A stretch of DNA of 16,511 nt from Lachnospiraceae bacterium (GTDB lineage: Bacteria > Bacillota > Clostridia > Lachnospirales > Lachnospiraceae), in the NCBI GenBank assembly GCA_900770225.1, contig CAAGJU010000056.1, positions 1 to 16,511 on the forward strand, read 5' to 3'. The notes beneath the pieces were generated by a model. That model made no database searches and was not told the DNA's origin. It worked only from the letters and a program-made list of their open reading frames with translations. Shown here piece after piece: positions 11,740-16,511 of this stretch; position 1 is the first letter of the stretch; every line of letters begins with the position of its first letter. Made by a program: the position numbers and the translations under genes.

Positions 11740-13599
11740 ATGAAACAGTTAATGCTAGGCAATAAAGCGTTCGCCCGTGGGCTCTACGAGGCGGGCTGCA
11801 GCTTTGCATCCAGTTACCCGGGCACACCGAGTACGGAGATTGAGGAGGAAGCTGCAAAATACGACGACATCTACTGTGAATGGGCACCGAATGAAAAAGT
11901 GGCCATGGAATCAGCATATGGAGCTTCGCAGGCAGGCCGCCGCGTTTTCTGCGGTATGAAGCATGTAGGCCTGAATGTGGCGGCTGACCCGCTGTTCACG
12001 ATGGCTTACACGGGCGTCAACGGTGGTGTCGTGATCGGCGTGGCGGATGATCCCGGCATGCATTCTTCTCAGAACGAGCAGGATTCGCGTCATTATGCGA
12101 TCGCGGCAAAAGTTCCGATGCTCGAGCCGTCGGATTCGCAGGAAGCGCTGGACTTCGTGAAGACGGCTTATGATCTCTCTGAGAATTTTGACACCCCCGT
12201 GTTCGTAAAGATGTGCACCCGCGTCTCCCATTCCCAGTCTGTCGTGGAGACGGGAGAGCGCACGGAGCATATCCGCGAATATGTGAAAAATATACCGAAA
12301 AATGTCATGGTTCCCGCCAACGCCAAACGCCGTCATCCGATCGTGGAGGAGCGGCTGAAAAAGCTCGCTGCATGGGCGGAGACCAGCCCGCTGAACCGCG
12401 TGGAGATGGGCGGTACGGACATCGGCATCATCACCGATTCCACTTCCTATCAGTATGTCAAGGAAGTATTCGGAGACGAAGTTTCCGTTCTGAAGCTGGG
12501 CATGGTATGGCCGCTTCCGGAGCAGAAGATCCGCGATTTCGCTGCAAAGGTAAAGGAACTCTACGTCGTTGAAGAGCTTGATCCGGTGATCGAGAACGCC
12601 TGCAAGGTCATGGGCCTTTCTGTAAAAGGCAAGGAAATTCTGCCAATCTGCGGCGAATTTTCACAGAACATTGTGGCAGAAGCATTCGGCAGAAAGCCGC
12701 ATGAGGGCAGAAAGCTCGATGAAAATCTGCCCATCCGTCCTCCGGTGATGTGTTCCGGCTGTCCGCACAGAGGCCTTTTCTATACCCTGAAGAAAAATAA
12801 ATGCACAGTCCTCGGCGATATCGGCTGCTACACGCTCGGCGCAGCGGCTCCGCTGTATGCTATGGACACCAATATCTGCATGGGCGCCTCCATTGGCTCT
12901 GCACACGGCTTCAACGTGGCAGGCGGCAAGGAGAATGCGCATCATTCCGTGGCTGTCATCGGCGATTCCACGTTTATGCACTCCGGTATGACAGGACTTG
13001 CGAATGTGGCTTATAACCAGTCCAATACAACGGTGATCATCCTGGACAACTCCATCACCGGTATGACCGGACATCAGGAGAATCCGACGACCGGCTATAA
13101 CATCAAGGGCGATCCGGCAGGACGTATTGATCTCGAAGCTCTGGTAAAGGCCATGGGTATCGAGCACGTACGCGTCGTGGATCCGTATGATCTGGCTGCC
13201 ACGGATAAGGCCGTGAAGGAAGAGCTGGCTGTGGATGCGCCGTCTGTCATCATTTCCAGACGTCCCTGCGCGCTGCTCAAATATGTACATCATGAGAAAC
13301 CCTTCCGCGTCGAGGAAGACAAGTGTATCGGCTGCCGCAGCTGCATGAAGATCGGCTGCCCGTCCATTTCGTTCCGCAACGGCAAATCCGTTATCGATGC
13401 GACACAGTGTGTAGGCTGCGGCGTCTGCCAGCAGATGTGCCCTGTGGATGCGATCGTGGACAGCACGGGCAATCCGCACGCGGAGATCAAACCCGGATTC
13501 TCCCGGTATGAACTGGATCAGATGAAAAAGGCGCAGGAAGCGGAAGCAAAGGCAGCAGGCAAAACCGGCGCAGCAGAGAAGAAAGGCGGTGAGCAGTGA
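11740..13599 (+). CDS. iorA: Indolepyruvate ferredoxin oxidoreductase, alpha subunit
   Basis: With IorB this enzyme oxidatively decarboxylates aryl-pyruvates (indolepyruvate, phenylpyruvate, hydroxyphenylpyruvate) with CoA to aryl-acetyl-CoA and reduces ferredoxin. It is oxygen-sensitive and cytoplasmic. The protein is 619 residues. The N-terminal pyrimidine-binding region includes SYPGTPSTEI near 25-34. MCSGCPHRG near 337-345 precedes the TPP-binding domain, with GDSTFMHSG (408-416) through DNSITGMTGHQ (436-446). The C-terminus has two 4Fe-4S sites: C529, C532, C535, C540 (with the longer CxxCxxCxxxxCP spacing of this family) and C557, C560, C563, C567. The ATG at 11740 is preferred over the GTG at 11731, because AAGGAG (11726-11731) overlaps that GTG and is 8 bp from the ATG. 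Its stop overlaps the iorB start by one base. Confidence 0.96.
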   Translation: MKQLMLGNKAFARGLYEAGCSFASSYPGTPSTEIEEEAAKYDDIYCEWAPNEKVAMESAYGASQAGRRVFCGMKHVGLNVAADPLFTMAYTGVNGGVVIGVADDPGMHSSQNEQDSRHYAIAAKVPMLEPSDSQEALDFVKTAYDLSENFDTPVFVKMCTRVSHSQSVVETGERTEHIREYVKNIPKNVMVPANAKRRHPIVEERLKKLAAWAETSPLNRVEMGGTDIGIITDSTSYQYVKEVFGDEVSVLKLGMVWPLPEQKIRDFAAKVKELYVVEELDPVIENACKVMGLSVKGKEILPICGEFSQNIVAEAFGRKPHEGRKLDENLPIRPPVMCSGCPHRGLFYTLKKNKCTVLGDIGCYTLGAAAPLYAMDTNICMGASIGSAHGFNVAGGKENAHHSVAVIGDSTFMHSGMTGLANVAYNQSNTTVIILDNSITGMTGHQENPTTGYNIKGDPAGRIDLEALVKAMGIEHVRVVDPYDLAATDKAVKEELAVDAPSVIISRRPCALLKYVHHEKPFRVEEDKCIGCRSCMKIGCPSISFRNGKSVIDATQCVGCGVCQQMCPVDAIVDSTGNPHAEIKPGFSRYELDQMKKAQEAEAKAAGKTGAAEKKGGEQ

Positions 13600-14174
13600 T
13601 GAGTGATACGAAGAGTGTAATGATCGTCGGTGTCGGCGGACAGGGAACGCTGCTCGCCAGCAAGATGCTCGGCCAGGTTCTTCTCGCTGCAGGATATGAT
13701 GTGAAGGTATCGGAGGTACACGGCATGTCGCAGAGAGGCGGCAGCGTTGTCACCTATGTGCGCTGGGGCAGCAAAGTATATTCACCCATCATCGACAAGG
13801 GTGAGGCGGATGCAGTCGTATCCTTCGAGACGCTGGAGGCGGCCCGCTATCTGGAGTGGCTGAAGAAAGACGGAACGATCGTGACGAATACACAGCAGAT
13901 GGATCCCATGCCCGTCATCACAGGTGACGCGACGTATCCGGAAAATCTCATTGAAAAAATGAAAGCGGCCGGTGCGAAGGTGGATGCCCTTGACTGCCTG
14001 TCACTCGCACGGAAGGCCGGTTCGACAAAAGCCGTGAACATGGTCCTGATGGGCAGACTGTCAAAGTATTTTGATATGCCTGAGGAGTCATGGCAGAAGG
14101 CGATGGAGGTTGTCGTTCCGCCGAAGTTCCTGGAGATGAACCGTGTGGCATTTAAACTCGGTAAGGAAGCCTGA
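13599..14174 (+). CDS. iorB: Indolepyruvate ferredoxin oxidoreductase, beta subunit
   Basis: This is the 191-residue partner of IorA, with the POR gamma-type domain. VMIVGVGGQGTLLASK (about 8-23) is the glycine-rich start typical of the subunit, followed by VSEVHGMSQRGGSVVTYVRWG, another family hallmark. The ATG at 13599 overlaps the iorA TGA (TGATG), with AAGGCGG just upstream, so translation is probably coupled. A GTG three bases earlier has worse spacing. No defects are seen. Confidence 0.95.
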   Translation: MSDTKSVMIVGVGGQGTLLASKMLGQVLLAAGYDVKVSEVHGMSQRGGSVVTYVRWGSKVYSPIIDKGEADAVVSFETLEAARYLEWLKKDGTIVTNTQQMDPMPVITGDATYPENLIEKMKAAGAKVDALDCLSLARKAGSTKAVNMVLMGRLSKYFDMPEESWQKAMEVVVPPKFLEMNRVAFKLGKEA

Positions 14175-14200
14175 GAATTTCATTCAGTTTCAGATGTACT

Positions 14201-14236
14201 GGTGCAGCATGTCTGGCAAAGCTTCAGAGCTGCACC
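14201..14236 (+). other. Hairpin between iorB and paaK
   Basis: GGTGCAGC (14201-14208) pairs with GCTGCACC (14229-14236), and TCTG/CAGA pairs inside it. No T tract follows, so it may be an mRNA processing or stability element within an operon rather than a terminator. Confidence 0.45.
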
Positions 14237-14340
14237 GGCGCAGAGAGCAGAAGGCATGTAGAATGAGCCGTCCCTGGCGTACGGGGAAATCTGATCACTG
14301 ATCAGGGGTGACGGCAGCAGATGATGCGGAGGTTAATGCT

Positions 14341-15642
14341 TTGGAGAGGTATTTTCAGAAAGAAATAGAGACAGCATCGCGCGACGAGATCGTGGCGATG
14401 CAGAACGCAAAACTGGTAAAGCAGGTTCAGCATGTATGGGACAGCGTTCCCTACTACAGAAAAAAGATGGAAGCGAAGGGCGTGACGCCGGCGGACATCC
14501 GCTCGATCGAGGATATCCGGAAACTGCCGACGCTCTCGAAACAGGATCTCAGGGATTCCTATCCCTATGGTCTGCTCGGCATGCCGCTGAAGGACTGCGT
14601 CCGCATCCACTCCACATCGGGCACGACCGGAAAGAGAGTCGTTGCTTTTTACACGCAGCATGATATCGATCTCTGGACAGACTGTACCGCCCGTGCGATC
14701 GTCGCTGCCGGCGGCACGAATGAGGATGTGTGCCAGATCGCCTATGGTTACGGACTCTTCACCGGCGGCGCCGGACTTGACGGCGGCAGCCATAAGGTCG
14801 GATGCCTTACGATTCCGGCATCTTCAGGCAACACGGAGCGGCAGATCATGTTTATTCAGGACTTGCAGGCGACGATTCTCTGCTGCACACCTTCCTATGC
14901 GGCGTATATCGCCGAGACCATGAAGGAAAAAGGCATGGGACCGGATGACATTCCGCTGAAGGCCGGTATTTTCGGCGCCGAGGCATGGAGTGAGGAGATG
15001 CGCCAGAGCATTCAGGAGACTATGGGTATCAAGGCGTATGATATCTACGGCCTGACGGAGCTGTCCGGCCCGGGCGTATCCTTTGAATGCAGCGAGCAGG
15101 CAGGCATGCACATCAACGAGGACCATTTCCTCGCGGAGATCATCGATCCGGACACCGGCGAACCGGTGCCCGACGGACAGTATGGCGAGCTCGTTTTCAC
15201 CTCTCTGGACAAAGAGGCTTACCCGTTGCTCCGCTATCGCACAAGAGATATCTGCAGCATCACGAGGGAAAAATGCTCCTGCGGCCGCACCTTTGCGAAG
15301 ATGACGAAGCCGAAGGGACGCTCCGACGATATGCTGATCATCCGCGGCGTGAATGTATTCCCGTCCCAGATCGAGACCGTTCTGCTGAAGCTCGGCTATC
15401 CGGCAAACTACCAGATCATCGTCGACCGTGTGAACAATACGGATACGCTGGATGTGCACGTGGAGATGACGCCAGAGATGTTTACGGATGATGTCGTGGC
15501 GATCGGCAACCGCAAGAAGGAGCTTGTCTCGGCGCTGAAGGATATGCTCGGTCTGAAGGCTGTCGTGACGCTGGTGGCACCGAAGAGCATCACAAGAAGC
15601 AACGGCAAGGCCGTCCGTGTCATCGACAACAGAAAAATCTGA
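14341..15642 (+). CDS. paaK: Phenylacetate-CoA ligase family enzyme (aryl-acetate:CoA ligase)
   Basis: This AMP-forming acyl-CoA ligase activates phenylacetate or related aryl-acetates with ATP and CoA, or may run toward free acid. The TTG at 14341 is the chosen start: GCGGAGG lies 8 bp before it and the protein then begins MERYFQKEIETASRDEI, as usual for the family, giving 433 residues. The GTG at 14308 lies in the same frame but gives 11 untypical extra residues. Motifs are HSTSGTTGKRV (90-100), FGAEAWSEEMR (211-221), YDIYGLTELSGPG (233-245), LRYRTRDIC (297-305), GRSDDMLIIRGVNVFPSQIE (326-345), and the late catalytic-type lysine in SNGKAVRV. CSCGRTF lies at 312-318. The neighbours iorAB and an ACT gene support an aryl-acetate substrate. 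Confidence 0.95.
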   Translation: MERYFQKEIETASRDEIVAMQNAKLVKQVQHVWDSVPYYRKKMEAKGVTPADIRSIEDIRKLPTLSKQDLRDSYPYGLLGMPLKDCVRIHSTSGTTGKRVVAFYTQHDIDLWTDCTARAIVAAGGTNEDVCQIAYGYGLFTGGAGLDGGSHKVGCLTIPASSGNTERQIMFIQDLQATILCCTPSYAAYIAETMKEKGMGPDDIPLKAGIFGAEAWSEEMRQSIQETMGIKAYDIYGLTELSGPGVSFECSEQAGMHINEDHFLAEIIDPDTGEPVPDGQYGELVFTSLDKEAYPLLRYRTRDICSITREKCSCGRTFAKMTKPKGRSDDMLIIRGVNVFPSQIETVLLKLGYPANYQIIVDRVNNTDTLDVHVEMTPEMFTDDVVAIGNRKKELVSALKDMLGLKAVVTLVAPKSITRSNGKAVRVIDNRKI

Positions 15643-15681
15643 TGCACAGGCTGTGTTCAGATGGCAGAGACTATGTGCATG

Positions 15682-15760
15682 TCAGCATATAGATGCTGAA
15701 CAGACATAGAAGGAGAGCGTTTCAGCGTATGGATGCTGAAGAGACATAGAAGGAGAAAAT
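15682..15760 (+). repeat. 40-bp direct repeat duplicating the ribosome binding site
   Basis: TCAGC(A/G)TAT(A/G)GATGCTGAA(C/G)AGACATAGAAGGAGA occurs from 15682 and again from 15722, with three or so differences. Each copy carries AGAAGGAGA, and only the second is followed by the ACT gene start. A tiny frame (ATG at 15729 to TAG at 15747-15749, six codons) lies between. Confidence 0.85.
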
Positions 15761-15761
15761 G

Positions 15762-16196
15762 ATGAGCGTACAGCAGGTTTCTGTATTTGTTGAGAATAAA
15801 CCGGGCACGCTGAGTGACCTGATGAAGTTATTAAAGAGCGCGGATATCAATATGCGGGCACTTTCGCTCGCCGAGACGCAGAATTTCGGCATTGTCCGCC
15901 TGATCGTGGATGATGTGGTATCCTGCACGGATGTGCTGAAGAGGAATGATTACGTGAGCTCTCTCACGCCGGTCATTATTGTGGCCATTCCTGATGTGGT
16001 GGGAAGCCTGAGCGACCTGCTCACCGTGCTTCAGGATACCGGCATCAATATCGAGTATATGTATGCCATTCCCGGCAAGAAAAATGTCGACGATGCATTC
16101 ATGATCTTTCGGATCAGCGACGAAGACAAGGCGGAGAAAGTGCTCGCCGCGCACGGGTATCACTCGATTTCGCAGGACGAAGTCGCGACGCTGTGA
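15762..16196 (+). CDS. Double ACT-domain protein
   Basis: The 144 residues contain two ACT domains and nothing else. The first starts with VSVFVENKPGTLSDLMKLL (about 6-24) and the second with VAIPDVVGSLSDLLTVLQ (about 74-91). ACT domains bind amino acids. Stand-alone tandem-ACT proteins often sit beside paaK and iorAB, which suggests sensing or binding of an aromatic amino acid, though this is inferred. Two ATGs (15759, 15762) are possible; 15762 has the better spacing from AGGAG (15751-15755). It is probably the last gene of the iorA-iorB-paaK operon. Confidence 0.92.
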   Translation: MSVQQVSVFVENKPGTLSDLMKLLKSADINMRALSLAETQNFGIVRLIVDDVVSCTDVLKRNDYVSSLTPVIIVAIPDVVGSLSDLLTVLQDTGINIEYMYAIPGKKNVDDAFMIFRISDEDKAEKVLAAHGYHSISQDEVATL

Positions 16197-16225
16197 CTGC
16201 CACCCTGCGGAGCTGGTAAGATGTG

Positions 16226-16273
16226 AAAAGACGTGTGCATACCGCTGTCAGTCGGCGGTGTGCCACGTCTTTT
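16226..16273. terminator. Bidirectional intrinsic terminator closing the ior-paaK-ACT set
   Basis: AAAAGACGTG (16226-16235) pairs with CACGTCTTTT (16264-16273), and GCA-t-ACCGC pairs with GCGGT-g-TGC inside. The A run and T run make it work in both directions. Confidence 0.9.
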
Positions 16274-16280
16274 GCCAATG

Positions 16281-16464
16281 TACTGTATTAAGCCCGACTG
16301 CTCCATCGCTGCGCGATTCCCGCAGTCGGCACATGTATTCGCACTCTCGTTCCGCTAACGCGTCACTTCGTGCTCATACATGTTTGCGTCGATCACGCAT
16401 ACAGTTTTCTGTGCATGCTTCGCATGCCCCGAAACTGCCTGCGTGTCGACGGCTTAATACAGTA
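16281..16464 (+). repeat. Structured intergenic repeat, copy F (complete, perfect inverted ends)
   Basis: TACTGTATTAAGCC (16281-16294) and GGCTTAATACAGTA (16451-16464) are perfect 14-bp inverted ends. Inside, arm 1 is CCGACTGC/GCAGTCGG (16294-16301/16322-16329) around ATCGC-tgc-GCGAT. Arm 2 is ACATGTAT, tc, GCAC (16331-16344) with GTGC, tc, ATACATGT (16370-16383), and CGTT/AACG in its loop. Arm 3 is 16389-16449, matching 140-200 of copy A. The whole 184 bases thus draw as a closing stem and three arms. It starts and ends with TA, as expected if a TA target were duplicated. The last 47 bases of the window (16465-16511) show no feature. Confidence 0.88.
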
Positions 16465-16511
16465 GTTTGCGTTTGTCCTGCAGGCATTTTTGCACGACGC
16501 TGTTCTCACCG

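Overview
The window looks like chromosome from an anaerobic Clostridia-type Firmicute, possibly Lachnospiraceae-like (this placement is inferred from gene content, not proven). The evidence is strong AGGAGG-type ribosome binding sites, TTG starts, moderate-to-high G+C, rubrerythrin and a flavoprotein-rubredoxin fusion for oxygen defence, and ferredoxin-linked 2-oxoacid chemistry. No phage, transposase, CRISPR, rRNA or tRNA genes were seen.

Layout. Positions 1-514 hold a structured repeat, a good promoter and a long leader for enolase (eno, +). An aldo/keto reductase (-) converges on eno across a strong hairpin terminator. It is divergent from a purine nucleoside phosphorylase (+). That gene converges on a DUF362/ferredoxin protein (-, TTG start), which is divergent from a DUF2252 protein (+). 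From 7.8 to 11.0 kb there is a redox and stress block, all on +: a high-molecular-weight-rubredoxin-type flavoprotein, a DMT/EamA permease, a Fur/PerR-family regulator with a consensus promoter and Fur box, and rubrerythrin. A 35-residue lysine-rich peptide gene with its own terminator follows. From 11.7 to 16.2 kb lies an iorA-iorB-paaK-ACT gene set, ending in a bidirectional terminator. Its likely role is conversion of aryl-pyruvates (from Trp, Phe, Tyr) to aryl-acetyl-CoA with reduction of ferredoxin, and exchange of aryl-acetyl-CoA with the free aryl-acetate.

The most unusual signal is a family of intergenic, highly structured repeats. The clearest copy (16281-16464) has perfect 14-bp inverted ends starting and ending in TA, and almost all of it can be paired as a closing stem plus three arms. 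A diverged copy (11550-11720) can be drawn with the same plan. Where the two differ in arm 2, paired bases change together at two positions. A third copy (1-215) shares a 94-bp block with the first at 3 mismatches, and those changes keep the pairing. Fragments lie at 4162-4204, 5569-5612 and 11229-11270. The two best copies flank the iorA-iorB-paaK-ACT set in direct orientation. I read this as a MITE-like element or a structured-RNA family. I do not recognise it as a named family.

A second theme is small tandem duplications at gene edges: the 3' end of the DUF2252 gene, the 5' end of the EamA gene, the leader of rubrerythrin, and the ribosome binding site of the ACT gene. All hairpins and alignments were worked out by eye.
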